A stretch of 64,000 bases of DNA, taken from positions 620,001 through 684,000 of the forward strand of contig NZ_CABPSJ010000003.1 of NCBI RefSeq assembly GCF_902459745.1, given 5' to 3'. A model generated the notes under the pieces. The model worked only from the letters and a program-made list of their open reading frames with translations. It did no database searches and was not told the DNA's origin. This document shows positions 25,900-35,856 of this stretch, piece by piece. Both the position numbers and the translations under genes were made by a program. The DNA comes from Pandoraea communis (GTDB lineage Bacteria > Pseudomonadota > Gammaproteobacteria > Burkholderiales > Burkholderiaceae). Numbering within the stretch: the stretch's first letter is position 1; each line of letters begins with the position of its first letter.

Positions 25900-27249
25900 T
25901 TACAGTTTCTTGATGAGCACGAGTGAGCGGCGTTGCCAGTTGTACAGGCGGCGGCGGTCGGCGGGTAGATCGTCGACACCGGCCTTGACGAAGCCGCGCT
26001 TGAGGAACCAGTGTTCGGTGCGGGTGGTGAGCACGAACAGGCGTTCCAGGCCACGGGCGCGGGCGCGTTGCTCGATGTGTTTGAGCAGGCGTTCGCCGTC
26101 CCCTGAGCCTTGGGCTTCCGGGTCGACTGTCAGGCAGGCCATCTCGCCGATGCGTTCGGTTGGATAGGGGTAGAGTGCGGCGCAGCCGAAGAGGCGTCCA
26201 TCGTGCTCGATGACCGAGAAGTGATCGATGTCGCGTTCCAGTTGGTGGCGTCCGCGTCGTACCAGTGTGCCGTCCGACTCGAGTGGTTCGATGAGTTGCA
26301 GGATACCGCCGACGTCGTCGATGGTGGCTTCGCGCAGGCTTTCCAGGTTCTCGTACGAGATCATGGTGCCCACGCCATCGTGCGAGAAGAGTTCGAGCAG
26401 CATGCTGCCGTCGAGGGCGAAGGGCACGATGTGCGCGCGGCCGACGCCTGCGCGGCAGGCGCGCGTGGCGTATTTCAGGTAGAAGGCCGAGTCGCGGTCG
26501 AGCGTGCCTTGCGACTGAAGGCGCTGGGCGTCTTCTAGCGTCAGTTCGTGTTGCAGCTCGTTGTATTCGTTCTGAACGCCGGGCGTCTCGGTGATGAAAA
26601 TCAGCTTGTCGGCGCGCAGAGCGATGGCGGCTGACGACGCGACGTCTTCCATCGTCAGGTTGAACGATTGGCCAGTGGGCGAGAAGCCGAGTGGCGAGAG
26701 CAGTACGATCTTGCCGTTCGTGAGCGACAGGCGGATCGATTCGGCGTCCACCTTACGTACGACGCCCGTGTGCTGGAAGTCTACGCCGTCGACAATGCCG
26801 ACCGGGCGCCCCGTGACGAAGTTGCCCGACACGACGCTGATACGCGCATTGCCCATCGGCGTGTTCGGCAGCCCTTGACTGATCGAAGCCTCGATATCCA
26901 GGCGCAGTTCACCGGCTGCTTCCTTCACCGCTTCGAGCGCGGCGGCGTCGGTAATACGCATCTGCTGGGCGAAGTGCGATTCGATATGTCGCAGGCGCAT
27001 CTGCTCTTCGACCTGGGGTCGTGAGCCGTGCACCAGCACGATGTGCATGCCCATGGCACACAGCAGCGCAACATCTTGAATCAGCGAGTCGAGCCCGCCG
27101 GCGGCGACAAGCTCGCCGCCGAAGGCAACCACGAAGGTCTTGTCGCGAAACGCATGGATATAGGGGGCGACCGATCGCAGCCAGTCCACGAACTGGGCTT
27201 GGTGGGCGGTCTCGTCGTCTTGCAGAGTGGGGTCAGGTTCGGTCAGCAT
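25900..27249 (-). CDS. argA: Amino-acid N-acetyltransferase (N-acetylglutamate synthase)
   Basis: 449 aa, the classical ArgA form: an amino-acid-kinase domain (about residues 20-290; FVVAFGGELVAAGGLDSL, VHGSRPQVEEQ) and a C-terminal GNAT domain with the acetyl-CoA loop VDPEAQGSGDGERLLKHIE. Catalyses the first step of arginine synthesis, making N-acetylglutamate from glutamate and acetyl-CoA; this form is usually arginine-inhibited. Divergent from hrpA with only 44 bp between starts. Confidence 0.96.
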   Translation of the reverse strand: MLTEPDPTLQDDETAHQAQFVDWLRSVAPYIHAFRDKTFVVAFGGELVAAGGLDSLIQDVALLCAMGMHIVLVHGSRPQVEEQMRLRHIESHFAQQMRITDAAALEAVKEAAGELRLDIEASISQGLPNTPMGNARISVVSGNFVTGRPVGIVDGVDFQHTGVVRKVDAESIRLSLTNGKIVLLSPLGFSPTGQSFNLTMEDVASSAAIALRADKLIFITETPGVQNEYNELQHELTLEDAQRLQSQGTLDRDSAFYLKYATRACRAGVGRAHIVPFALDGSMLLELFSHDGVGTMISYENLESLREATIDDVGGILQLIEPLESDGTLVRRGRHQLERDIDHFSVIEHDGRLFGCAALYPYPTERIGEMACLTVDPEAQGSGDGERLLKHIEQRARARGLERLFVLTTRTEHWFLKRGFVKAGVDDLPADRRRLYNWQRRSLVLIKKL

Positions 27250-27293
27250 GGGTGTACGTGCGCAAACATGCGCAGATTATATAATGCGCGCCC

Positions 27294-30200
27294 ATGGCAA
27301 GTGATGAACGAAATCGACAATCTCAGCCCCCGAAGCCGAAAGTGACGGCGCCGGGGCACACGCGTGCCGAATCCACGGCCACGGCGTCAACCCAGAAGGC
27401 CGCCAAGAGCGCGCCCAAACCCCCGCGTGCCGACAGCGCCCGTGGCCAGAACCCTGCGGGCGGGCGTCGTCTGACGCCCGCTGAGCGCGAAGCGCGCGAC
27501 GCCGAACGTCTGGCCGCCCGGCAGGCGGCTGCCAACCGCGTCACCGAAATTAACTTCCCCGAAGCGCTGCCGGTCTCCGGCCGTCGCGAGGAGATCGCAC
27601 GCGCCATCGCCGGCCATCAGGTCGTGATCGTGAGCGGCGAGACCGGCTCGGGCAAGACCACCCAGCTTCCCAAAATATGTCTGGCGCTCGGGCGCGGACT
27701 CGGCGCCGGTGGCACCGGCCTGATCGGCCACACCCAGCCGCGCCGCATCGCCGCGTCCGCCACCGCGCGCCGGATCGCCGACGAACTGAATACGCCGCTT
27801 GGCGAGATCGTCGGCTTCAAGGTGCGCTTCAACGACACCCTGTCGAGCGGCGCGTCGGTCAAATTGATGACAGACGGCATTCTGCTCGCCGAGACGCAGA
27901 CCGATCCGCTGTTGCGCGCGTACGACACCATCATCATCGACGAGGCGCACGAGCGCAGTCTGAACATCGACTTCCTGCTCGGCTACATCAAGCAACTGCT
28001 GCCGCGGCGCCCTGACCTCAAGGTCATCATCACGTCGGCCACCATCGACGCGGACCGTTTCGCCCGGCATTTCGGCACAGGGGAAGGCGACGACCTGCGC
28101 CCGGCGCCCGTCATCGAGGTGAGCGGCCGCCTGTATCCCGTGGAAGTGCGCTACCGGCCGATTCAGGACGATGCGCGCATCGCCAACGCCGAAGGGCGCG
28201 AGGGCAGCCGCGCCAGCGCCCGTGACCGCGAACGCGATCTGATGGACGGCATCGTCGACGCCGTCGACGAACTGTGCCGCGAAGGCTCGGGCGACGTGCT
28301 CGTGTTCCTGCCCGGCGAGCGTGAAATCCGCGAAGCCGCCGAGGCACTGCGCAAGCACCACCCGCCGCATACCGAAATCCTGCCGCTCTTCGCACGTCTG
28401 TCGGCAACCGATCAGGAGCGCGTGTTCAAGCCCTCCAACGCGCGTCGCATCGTGCTCGCCACCAACGTGGCGGAAACGTCGCTCACCGTGCCGGGCATCC
28501 GTTATGTAGTCGATGCAGGGACCGCGCGCGTCAAACGCTATTCGTATCGCAACAAAGTCGAGCAACTGCAAATCGAGTCGATTTCGCAGGCGGCCGCCAA
28601 CCAGCGGGCAGGGCGCTGCGGCCGCGTGGCCGACGGCATTTGCATTCGTCTGTATGACGAGACGGACTTTCAGTCGCGGGCGCGTTTCACCGACCCGGAA
28701 ATTCTGCGCTCGTCGCTCGCCGCCGTCATTCTGCGCATGCAGTCGCTGCGGCTCGCGAAGGTCGAGGAATTCCCGTTCATCGAACCGCCGCCTGGCCGTG
28801 CCATTGCCGACGGCTATCAACTGCTGAACGAACTGGGCGCCGTCGACGATACCAACCAGCTCACGCCGCTTGGGCGCGAACTGGCGCGTCTGCCGCTCGA
28901 CCCCCGTGTGGGCCGCATGATCCTCGCCGCGCGCGATCACCAGTCGCTGCGCGAAGTCCTCATCATCGCCAGCGCGCTGGCCGTGCAAGACCCGCGCGAC
29001 CGGCCCATCGAGGCACAGGACGCCGCCGACAATGCCCATCGCAAGTTCGCCGACGAGAAGTCCGAATTCCTCTCTTGGCTCAAGATATGGCAGTGGTTCG
29101 ACGAGGCGATCGCCCATAAGAAGTCGAACCGTCTGCTGGCGCAGGCCTGCCGCGACAACTTCCTGTCGCAGTTGCGCCTGCGCGAATGGCGCGACGTTCA
29201 CAGCCAGTTGCTTACCGTCGTGCGAGAGCAGGGCTGGCGCATCAACGAATCCGAGGCGACCTACGAACAGTTGCATCTGGCGCTGCTGGCGGGCTTGCTG
29301 GGCAACATCGGCTGCAAGGCCGACGACGATCCGCACTTCCTCGGCGCGCACGGTATCAAGTTCCATATCTGGCCGGGTTCATCGCTTGTAAAGAAGGCCG
29401 GGCGATGGGTAATGGCCGGAGAGCTCGTCGAGACGAGCCGTCTTTATGCGCGGTGCATCGCGCGTATCGAACCGGAATGGATCGAGCGCGTGGGCAAGCA
29501 CCTCGTGAAGACCTCGCTCTCCGACGCGCATTGGGAGAAGAAGGCCGCGCAAGTCACCGCGTACGAACGCGGCACGCTCTACGGGCTGACGATCTACGCG
29601 CGCCGCCGCATGAACTTCGGCCCGCGCGACCCGCGCCGCGCCCGTGAAATCTTCCTGCGCAGCGCGCTCGTGGAAGGCGAATGGGAGACGAAGCTGCCGT
29701 TTTTCGCCCACAACCGCAAGCTGATTGCCGATATCGAGCAGCTTGAGCACAAGTCGCGCCGCCAGGACGTGCTCGTCGACGACGAACTCATCTACGCGTT
29801 CTACGACGCCAGCGTACCCGAAGGCCTCTACGACGGCGCGAGCTTCGAACACTGGTATCGCGAGACCGCCAAGGGCACACCGAAGTTGCTGTACCTCGTG
29901 CGCGACGATCTGATGCGTCACGAGGCTGCCGGTGTCACGACGGATCTGTTCCCGAAGAAGACGATCGTCGCGGGCATCGAGATGGCGCTCACGTACCACT
30001 TCGAACCGGGCTCGCCGCGCGATGGCGTGACACTCGCCGTGCCGCTCTACGCCCTCAATCAGGTCGACGCGCGCCGCTGCGAGTGGCTGGTGCCGGGCAT
30101 GCTCAAGGAAAAGGCGCATCTGCTGATGAAGTCGCTGCCGCAGAAACTGCGGCGTCATTTCGTCCCGTTGCCGGAATACGCCGCAGGCTTCCTTGATCGT

Positions 30201-31472
30201 GCGACGTTCGGGCAGGGGGCGCTGCTCGATGCCCTCATGGCCGACGCTCGCGAGTTGACCGGCGTCATGCTCAAGTCGAGCGACTTCAAGCTCGAAATGC
30301 TGCCGGCTCACTTGTCCATGAACTTCAAGGTCATCGACGAGCACGGGCGGCAACTCGGCATGGGGCGCAACCTTGCCCAACTGCGCGCCGAACTCGGCCA
30401 GCAGGCGCAGCGCACTTTCCAGCAATTAGCCGCGAAAAGCGGCGCGACGCCGACCGGCGGTGCGACTGTCGATGCGCAGACGCGTGGTGCGTCGGTCCCG
30501 GCAACGTCTGCGGCAGGTCGCGGTACTGGAAAGGGCGATGCAAGGGGGGATGCCAAGGGCGGGGGCAGGGCGGCAACGCAGGCCGCACAGGCGTCTGTGG
30601 CGGCCGCCGTCGAGCCGGGCCGTTACGACAACCTGACGACATGGAGCTTCGGCGAGTTGCCGGAGATGCTTGAAATTCGTCGCGGCGGTCAGACGCTGTT
30701 CGGCTACCCGGCGCTGGTCGATCGCGGCGATCACTGCGATCTCGAGGTGTTCGACGATCCGGACGAGGCGCAGCGTCAGCATCGCGCCGGTCTGCGCCGG
30801 CTCTTCGCGATCCAGTTGCGCGAGCAGGTGAAGTATCTGGAGAAGAACATCCCGGGCTTGCAGCAGATGGCGATGCAGTACATGAGTCTGGGCACGCAGG
30901 AGGAACTGCGCGAGCAGATCGTCGATCTGGCGCTCGATCGCGCGTGTCTCCAGTTGCCGTGGCCGAGCGAGAACGCGTCGTTCGTGGCACGCAAGGACGA
31001 GGGGCGAGGGCGCCTCACGCTGCTCGCGCAGGAGATCGCGCGTCTGGCCGGGCAAATTCTCACCGAGTACGCCGCGTTGCATAAGAAGCTGGCGCAAGCC
31101 AAACCGTTCGCGCAGGCGTATGCGGACATGACGGCGCAATTGCAGCGGCTGATCGGCAAGCGGTTCCTGATCGACACGCCCTACGCGCAACTGGCGCACT
31201 TCCCGCGCTACCTCAAAGCGATGGCCGGGCGCATCGACAAGCTCAAGGCCGACCCGGCGCGTGACGCGCGTGCCATGAGCGAACTCGGGCCGTTGCTGCA
31301 GAACTGGCAGCGGGCGACATCGCAACGCCGCGATCAAGGCGATGCGAGGCTCGAAGAGTTCCGCTGGCTGCTCGAGGAGCTACGTGTCTCGCTGTTCGCT
31401 CAGGAACTGCGCACGCCCATGCCGGTATCGGTCAAGCGTCTGCATAAGGTCTGGGAGGCGTTGCAACGCTGA
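27294..31472 (+). CDS. hrpA: ATP-dependent RNA helicase HrpA
   Basis: 1392 aa, DEAH-box helicase. A Lys/Ala/Pro-rich N-terminal extension of about 75 residues precedes the core. Walker A GETGSGKTTQLPK, DEAH in IIIDEAHERSLN, SAT in ITSATIDADRF, and motif VI QRAGRCGR are intact, followed by HA2/OB and the DUF3418 C-terminal domain. An Ala/Gly/Thr-rich low-complexity insert sits at about residues 1045-1105. In E. coli it resolves stalled or collided ribosomes. Single-gene unit opposite argA. Confidence 0.96.
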   Translation: MASDERNRQSQPPKPKVTAPGHTRAESTATASTQKAAKSAPKPPRADSARGQNPAGGRRLTPAEREARDAERLAARQAAANRVTEINFPEALPVSGRREEIARAIAGHQVVIVSGETGSGKTTQLPKICLALGRGLGAGGTGLIGHTQPRRIAASATARRIADELNTPLGEIVGFKVRFNDTLSSGASVKLMTDGILLAETQTDPLLRAYDTIIIDEAHERSLNIDFLLGYIKQLLPRRPDLKVIITSATIDADRFARHFGTGEGDDLRPAPVIEVSGRLYPVEVRYRPIQDDARIANAEGREGSRASARDRERDLMDGIVDAVDELCREGSGDVLVFLPGEREIREAAEALRKHHPPHTEILPLFARLSATDQERVFKPSNARRIVLATNVAETSLTVPGIRYVVDAGTARVKRYSYRNKVEQLQIESISQAAANQRAGRCGRVADGICIRLYDETDFQSRARFTDPEILRSSLAAVILRMQSLRLAKVEEFPFIEPPPGRAIADGYQLLNELGAVDDTNQLTPLGRELARLPLDPRVGRMILAARDHQSLREVLIIASALAVQDPRDRPIEAQDAADNAHRKFADEKSEFLSWLKIWQWFDEAIAHKKSNRLLAQACRDNFLSQLRLREWRDVHSQLLTVVREQGWRINESEATYEQLHLALLAGLLGNIGCKADDDPHFLGAHGIKFHIWPGSSLVKKAGRWVMAGELVETSRLYARCIARIEPEWIERVGKHLVKTSLSDAHWEKKAAQVTAYERGTLYGLTIYARRRMNFGPRDPRRAREIFLRSALVEGEWETKLPFFAHNRKLIADIEQLEHKSRRQDVLVDDELIYAFYDASVPEGLYDGASFEHWYRETAKGTPKLLYLVRDDLMRHEAAGVTTDLFPKKTIVAGIEMALTYHFEPGSPRDGVTLAVPLYALNQVDARRCEWLVPGMLKEKAHLLMKSLPQKLRRHFVPLPEYAAGFLDRATFGQGALLDALMADARELTGVMLKSSDFKLEMLPAHLSMNFKVIDEHGRQLGMGRNLAQLRAELGQQAQRTFQQLAAKSGATPTGGATVDAQTRGASVPATSAAGRGTGKGDARGDAKGGGRAATQAAQASVAAAVEPGRYDNLTTWSFGELPEMLEIRRGGQTLFGYPALVDRGDHCDLEVFDDPDEAQRQHRAGLRRLFAIQLREQVKYLEKNIPGLQQMAMQYMSLGTQEELREQIVDLALDRACLQLPWPSENASFVARKDEGRGRLTLLAQEIARLAGQILTEYAALHKKLAQAKPFAQAYADMTAQLQRLIGKRFLIDTPYAQLAHFPRYLKAMAGRIDKLKADPARDARAMSELGPLLQNWQRATSQRRDQGDARLEEFRWLLEELRVSLFAQELRTPMPVSVKRLHKVWEALQR

Positions 31473-31769
31473 CATGGCCCAGGCAGGCGCGTCGTCCAGC
31501 GACCGGGGCGAATGCCGCGCCGGTGGGATCGTGGCGTCCGGAGCCCTCCTCGGGACGCCATTCCCGCAGGCAATCCGGCCGCCGGTTTGCGTTACATCAG
31601 GAAGTGATGAAAAAGCGTTTCGTCAGATCAAAAAAGGTGTGCCGCAGGCGCACTGACGAGGCGTTCCCGGCCTTACAATAGCGAGACTTTTTCGAAGCCT
31701 CACCTCTGCATGCTTCGTCACCGTTTCATCCACTTTTCTGCCCATTTTTTTCTCCCGAGAGACTCTGTA
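31473..31769. other. 297-bp gap hrpA - YVTN gene
   Basis: No supportable gene. A short hairpin around 31635-31651 would be followed by a T-run only if read on the reverse strand, where no gene ends. The promoter of the YVTN gene should lie here but I cannot place it. Confidence 0.5.
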
Positions 31770-32765
31770 ATGCGCAAACTTCTGATCGCTGCCAGTCTGG
31801 CTGCCTCCCTGGGGCTGGCTGCGCTTGCCGGACCGGCCAGAGCCGCCGCGCCGGTACCCGAGAATGTCGTGGTCGTGCTCAATTCGGCCGATGCCAGCGT
31901 CAGCCTCATCGACAAGGCTACGCAGAAGGTCATCCAGACGTTCCCGGTCGGGAAGGAGCCGCACCACTTGATGGCCACCCCTGACAATCAATCGCTCATC
32001 GTGGCGAATTCGGTGGGCAACAATCTGGTCTTCCTCGATCCGAAGACGGGGCAGATTCAGCGCAAGATCGAGAACATCGAAGACCCGTACCAGATCGGCT
32101 TCTCGCCCGACAAAAAGTGGTTCGTCGCCAACGCGCTGCGTCTGGATCGGGTCGACGTGTACCGCTTCGACGGCAAGAACCTGACCGTGGCGCAGCGTAT
32201 CCCGCTCAAGAAAATGCCAAGCCATCTGGTCTTCACACAGGACAGCAAGACGGTGTTCATCTCGTTGCAGGAGTCGAACGAGATCGCCGCCATCGATCTG
32301 GCCACCCAGAAGGTGCTGTGGACGATGAAGGTGGGCGACAGCCCGGCCGGGGTGTGGCTTACGCCCGGCGACAAGTACCTGCTCGTGGGTATGACGGGGG
32401 CGGACTATGCTGCCGTGGTCGACTGGCGTAACCAGAAGGTCATCAAGACGATTCCGACGGGCAAGGGCGCGCACAACTTCCGCTCGCTCGCCGATGGCAA
32501 GCACGTGCTGATTTCGAACCGGGTGTCGAGCACGATCAGCATCATCGATCAGGATGCGCTCACGAACGTGGGCAACATCACCGGATTGCTGCCGGGACCG
32601 GACGACATGGAGCTTTCGGCGGACCGGAAGACCCTGTGGGTGACGTTCCGCTGGGCACGCAAGGTGGGCATCATCGATCTGGCGCAACGCAAGCTGATCA
32701 ATACCATTCCGGTAGGACGCTCCCCGCACGGGATCTATTTCTACGACCGTGCGCCGGTGCTGTAA
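31770..32765 (+). CDS. Periplasmic YVTN-family beta-propeller protein
   Basis: 331 aa from ATG 31770. Signal peptide of about 25 residues ending in ARA. The mature part is built of repeated blades of about 40 residues, each with a pattern like VSLIDKATQKVIQTFPVGKEPHHL, INTIPVGRSPHG, typical of YVTN/lactonase-like propellers. Such proteins are exported and often bind metals or act near redox enzymes; no enzyme activity is evident. A fatty acid hydroxylase gene follows 63 bp later on the same strand. Confidence 0.85.
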   Translation: MRKLLIAASLAASLGLAALAGPARAAAPVPENVVVVLNSADASVSLIDKATQKVIQTFPVGKEPHHLMATPDNQSLIVANSVGNNLVFLDPKTGQIQRKIENIEDPYQIGFSPDKKWFVANALRLDRVDVYRFDGKNLTVAQRIPLKKMPSHLVFTQDSKTVFISLQESNEIAAIDLATQKVLWTMKVGDSPAGVWLTPGDKYLLVGMTGADYAAVVDWRNQKVIKTIPTGKGAHNFRSLADGKHVLISNRVSSTISIIDQDALTNVGNITGLLPGPDDMELSADRKTLWVTFRWARKVGIIDLAQRKLINTIPVGRSPHGIYFYDRAPVL

Positions 32766-32828
32766 CATCAAAGCATCGCCGCCAAGGCCCTACTGACCGG
32801 GCGTCCTCACGACGCCCGGCCCCGCGAC

Positions 32829-33869
32829 ATGTTCGATTCGTTGGTCGACGGTTTCTCCACCGCCTTCTCGGCGGTGCAGACCGAGATCTACATCCGCATC
32901 GTGCAGCCGGTGCTGTTTGCCACCGGAATGATGCCGTTCGCCGACGACGCCTTCGACGGTGTCCAGTTTTTCCTGATCGGCGTGATCCAGATCGTGCTCA
33001 TGCTTGTGCTGCTGCGTCCGCTCGAGGCGCTCGCGCCCGCCGAACAGTGGCGCGAGCGCCGTGCCGTGCGTGTGGACGTGATCTACACGCTCGTGCACCG
33101 GCTCGGGCTCTTCAATCTGGTGTTCTTCTTCGCGTTCCGCCCGTGCTTCGACAATCTCCAGTCGTGGTTGCGTCTGGCCGGCTTCGTGAATCTGAACGTC
33201 GAGGATCTGTGGCCGCCGGTGACCGGACATGCCTTTGCGAGTTTCCTGATCTATCTGCTGATACTCGACTTCGCAGGGTATTGGTATCACCGCGGGGAAC
33301 ACACGTTGCGCTGGGGGTGGGCGCTGCATGCGGTGCATCACAGCCAGCGGCAGATGTCGCTCTGGACCGATAACCGCAATCATCTGCTCGACGATCTCAT
33401 CAAGGCGGCGTTTTTCGCGACCCTCGCCATTCTGATCGGCGTGAGTCCGGTGCAATTCGTGCTGCTCGTGGCGGTCTCGGAATGGCTGCAGAGCCTTCAG
33501 CATGCGAATACGCGATTGCGTTTCGGCTGGCTCGGCGAGCGATTGCTCGTGAGCCCGGCATTTCACAGGCGTCACCACGCGATCGGTGCCGGCCATGAGG
33601 GCCGCCATCGCGGCTGTAACTTCGGCGTGCTGTTCCCCTGGTGGGACATGCTGCTCGGCACCGCCGACTTTTCGCACGCGGGTGTCGCCACCGGAATTCG
33701 CGACCAACTCCCGCCACCGGCGGGCCGTCTGGCCGACTATGGCGAGGGCTTCTGGGCCCAGCAATGGCTCGGTTTGCGGCGTCTGTGGGCGAGCGTGCTG
33801 CCACGCCGCCCCGGCGCTTCTGATTCCGCTTCTCGTACCGACGGCACCGACCGTACCGAATCTGCATGA
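32829..33869 (+). CDS. Sterol desaturase / fatty acid hydroxylase superfamily protein
   Basis: 346 aa membrane protein with four or more hydrophobic helices. The di-iron His clusters are visible: HRGEH near residue 157, HAVHHS near 170 and HRRHHA near 241. These enzymes insert oxygen into lipids at the membrane. The lipid substrate is unknown. It overlaps the next gene by 4 bp (ATGA), so the two are translated together. Confidence 0.9.
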   Translation: MFDSLVDGFSTAFSAVQTEIYIRIVQPVLFATGMMPFADDAFDGVQFFLIGVIQIVLMLVLLRPLEALAPAEQWRERRAVRVDVIYTLVHRLGLFNLVFFFAFRPCFDNLQSWLRLAGFVNLNVEDLWPPVTGHAFASFLIYLLILDFAGYWYHRGEHTLRWGWALHAVHHSQRQMSLWTDNRNHLLDDLIKAAFFATLAILIGVSPVQFVLLVAVSEWLQSLQHANTRLRFGWLGERLLVSPAFHRRHHAIGAGHEGRHRGCNFGVLFPWWDMLLGTADFSHAGVATGIRDQLPPPAGRLADYGEGFWAQQWLGLRRLWASVLPRRPGASDSASRTDGTDRTESA

Positions 33870-34810
33870 ACGATATTCTTCGCGCGCTTGGCCGCGCGCT
33901 CGTGAGCCTGTTGCATCCGCGCATGTTGTGGCTCACCGCAATGCCCTTCATCGTCTCCGGCCTGATCTGGGGCGCCGTGATCTGGTTCGGCTGGGAGCCG
34001 TTTACCGACTTCCTGCGCGTCTGGCTCGAGCAATGGCAATTCACCCAGTGGATCTACCGCTTCTTCGGCTATTTCGGGGTGGACAGCGTGCGCATGGCGC
34101 TTGCACCGTTCATTCTCGTGGCGCTGCTTGTCCCCCTGATCGTGGTGACGGCGTTGCTGCTGATCGCGGGATGGTCGATGCCGGCGGTCTTGCGTCACCT
34201 CTCGCGCCGCCACTTCATTCATCTGGAGGCGCGGCAGGGCGGCTCGTTCTGGGGCAGTCTCGGGCAGTCGCTCGGTGCGACGGTGGTTTTTCTCATCGCG
34301 GCACTCGTGACGCTGCCGCTGTGGCTCGTGCCGCCATTCTTCGCCATCGTGCCGCCGTTGTTGTGGGGCTGGCTGACGTATCGCGTGATGACGTACGACG
34401 CGCTGGCGTATCACGCCAGTGCCGAGGAGCGGCGCCGGATTGTACGCGAGCGGCGTTTGCCGCTGCTCGTGATCGGGGTGGCGACGGGGCTGCTCGGTTC
34501 GCTGCCGACGCTCTTGTGGGTCTCGTCCGTCATCATGATCGTGCTGTTCCCTGTCATTGCGTTGCTGGCAATCTGGCTCTACGTCGTGATCTTCGTGTTC
34601 TCGGCGCTGTGGTTCGCACACTACTGTCTGCGTGCGTTGTCGCGATTGCGCGCGGAAGAGGCCGCCCGGCATGGGCCGACGCTCGCCGTCACCGTGTTGC
34701 CCGATTCGGGCACGCCGTCGTCCGAGAGCGAAGACCTGCCGCCTGCGCTGTCGCCGCCGGTACCGCCGCTGCCGGGAACCGGACCGGGGCCATCGAACGG
34801 TTCACCGTGA
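33866..34810 (+). CDS. EI24-domain integral membrane protein
   Basis: 314 aa. The start overlaps the upstream stop. Pattern of the EI24/CysZ-like family: MNDILRALGRALVSLLHPRMLWLTAMPFI at the N-terminus, about six membrane segments, GWLTYRVMTYDALAYHASAEER in the middle and a Pro/Ser-rich C-terminal tail of about 35 residues. CysZ relatives carry sulfate, but this branch is uncharacterised in Burkholderiales and I do not assign a substrate. Likely co-expressed with the hydroxylase. Confidence 0.83.
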   Translation: MNDILRALGRALVSLLHPRMLWLTAMPFIVSGLIWGAVIWFGWEPFTDFLRVWLEQWQFTQWIYRFFGYFGVDSVRMALAPFILVALLVPLIVVTALLLIAGWSMPAVLRHLSRRHFIHLEARQGGSFWGSLGQSLGATVVFLIAALVTLPLWLVPPFFAIVPPLLWGWLTYRVMTYDALAYHASAEERRRIVRERRLPLLVIGVATGLLGSLPTLLWVSSVIMIVLFPVIALLAIWLYVVIFVFSALWFAHYCLRALSRLRAEEAARHGPTLAVTVLPDSGTPSSESEDLPPALSPPVPPLPGTGPGPSNGSP

Positions 34811-34899
34811 AAGTGGCACAATCGCTTCACTGCGCGCTGCCGCCGGGCGGCGCCGCGCGATTCCCCCCAAGGCTCTGACGACAAGACAAAGGAAGCATC

Positions 34900-35739
34900 A
34901 TGGCGGTAGGCATCATCATCATTGGCGACGAGATCCTCTCGGGACGTCGTCAGGACAAACATCTGCCCAAGATCATCGAGTTGCTCGCCGAGCGCGGCAT
35001 GCAACTGGACTGGGCCGAGTACGTGGGCGACGATCCGGCGCGCATCACGGCCACGCTGCGCCGCAGTTTCGCCAGCGACGATATTGTTTTCGTGACCGGC
35101 GGCATTGGTGCCACCCCCGACGATCACACGCGCCAGTGCGCGGCGGCGGCGCTGGGCGTGCCGCTCGTGCTCACCCCGGAAGCCGAAGCGCTCATCATGG
35201 AGCGCATTGCCGACACCAGTCCCGATGGCCGTGCCGACATGAGCCAGCCGGACAACCGGCATCGTCTCAAAATGGGCGAGTTTCCGGAGGGTGCGCGCGT
35301 GCTGCCGAACCCATACAACAAAATTCCCGGTTTCTCCGTCGCGCAGCACCACTTCATGCCCGGTTTCCCGGTTATGGCGTGGCCGATGATGGCCTGGGTG
35401 CTCGATAGGGACTACGCAGCGCTGCATCATCTGACGAAACACGCTGAGCGATCGGTGCTGGTCTTCGGCTTGGCCGAGTCGACGCTGACGCCGCTCATGG
35501 AGGCCATCGAGGCCGAGTACCACGGCGTCAAGGTGTTCAGCCTGCCCAGCGTGGGCGACCCGCAGCGTGGAGAGATTTATGCGCGCCGCCACATCGATCT
35601 GGGCGTGAAGGGCGATCCGTCGCTGGTTGGGGCCGCTTTCGAGCGCCTGATCGCCGGGGTGGATGCGCTGGGCGGCGAGATCGTTGATCCGGCCGAGGCC
35701 GTTGTGCCGCCGGAGGGAGCGGCGCCGTCGGCGACGTGA
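34900..35739 (+). CDS. CinA-family molybdopterin-binding-domain protein
   Basis: 279 aa. MoCF-type domain at the N-terminus: GIIIIGDEILSGRRQDKH, VTGGIGATPDDHTRQ, as in the first half of CinA. The C-terminal nicotinamide-nucleotide amidase domain of full CinA (about 160 residues) is absent; the rest is a CinA middle-type region. Role uncertain: possibly ADP-ribose or nucleotide pyrophosphatase activity, as known for the COG1058 domain. Good GGAAG ribosome site. Terminator follows. Confidence 0.85.
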   Translation: MAVGIIIIGDEILSGRRQDKHLPKIIELLAERGMQLDWAEYVGDDPARITATLRRSFASDDIVFVTGGIGATPDDHTRQCAAAALGVPLVLTPEAEALIMERIADTSPDGRADMSQPDNRHRLKMGEFPEGARVLPNPYNKIPGFSVAQHHFMPGFPVMAWPMMAWVLDRDYAALHHLTKHAERSVLVFGLAESTLTPLMEAIEAEYHGVKVFSLPSVGDPQRGEIYARRHIDLGVKGDPSLVGAAFERLIAGVDALGGEIVDPAEAVVPPEGAAPSAT

Positions 35740-35782
35740 CTGGCCAGCACTGAAGCGACTGGCGCGATTGACACGACGATAG

Positions 35783-35820
35783 CGGCGCTTGCCTGTGATG
35801 GGGCAAGCGCCGTTTTTTTT
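35783..35820 (+). terminator. Intrinsic terminator
   Basis: Perfect 11-bp stem (35783-35793 with 35802-35812), 8-base loop, then eight T. Ends the transcript of the CinA-type gene. Confidence 0.92.
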
Positions 35821-35856
35821 GACGGATGACGTGGAAGAGGCAGGCGAGCGTGCCGC

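Noticed and set aside
27387-29366. Reverse open frame opposite hrpA.
   Set aside because: Low-complexity antisense of the helicase core; no start signal.
31635-31651. Hairpin with a T-run on the reverse strand after hrpA.
   Set aside because: Imperfect stem, and no reverse-strand gene ends there; not called as a terminator.
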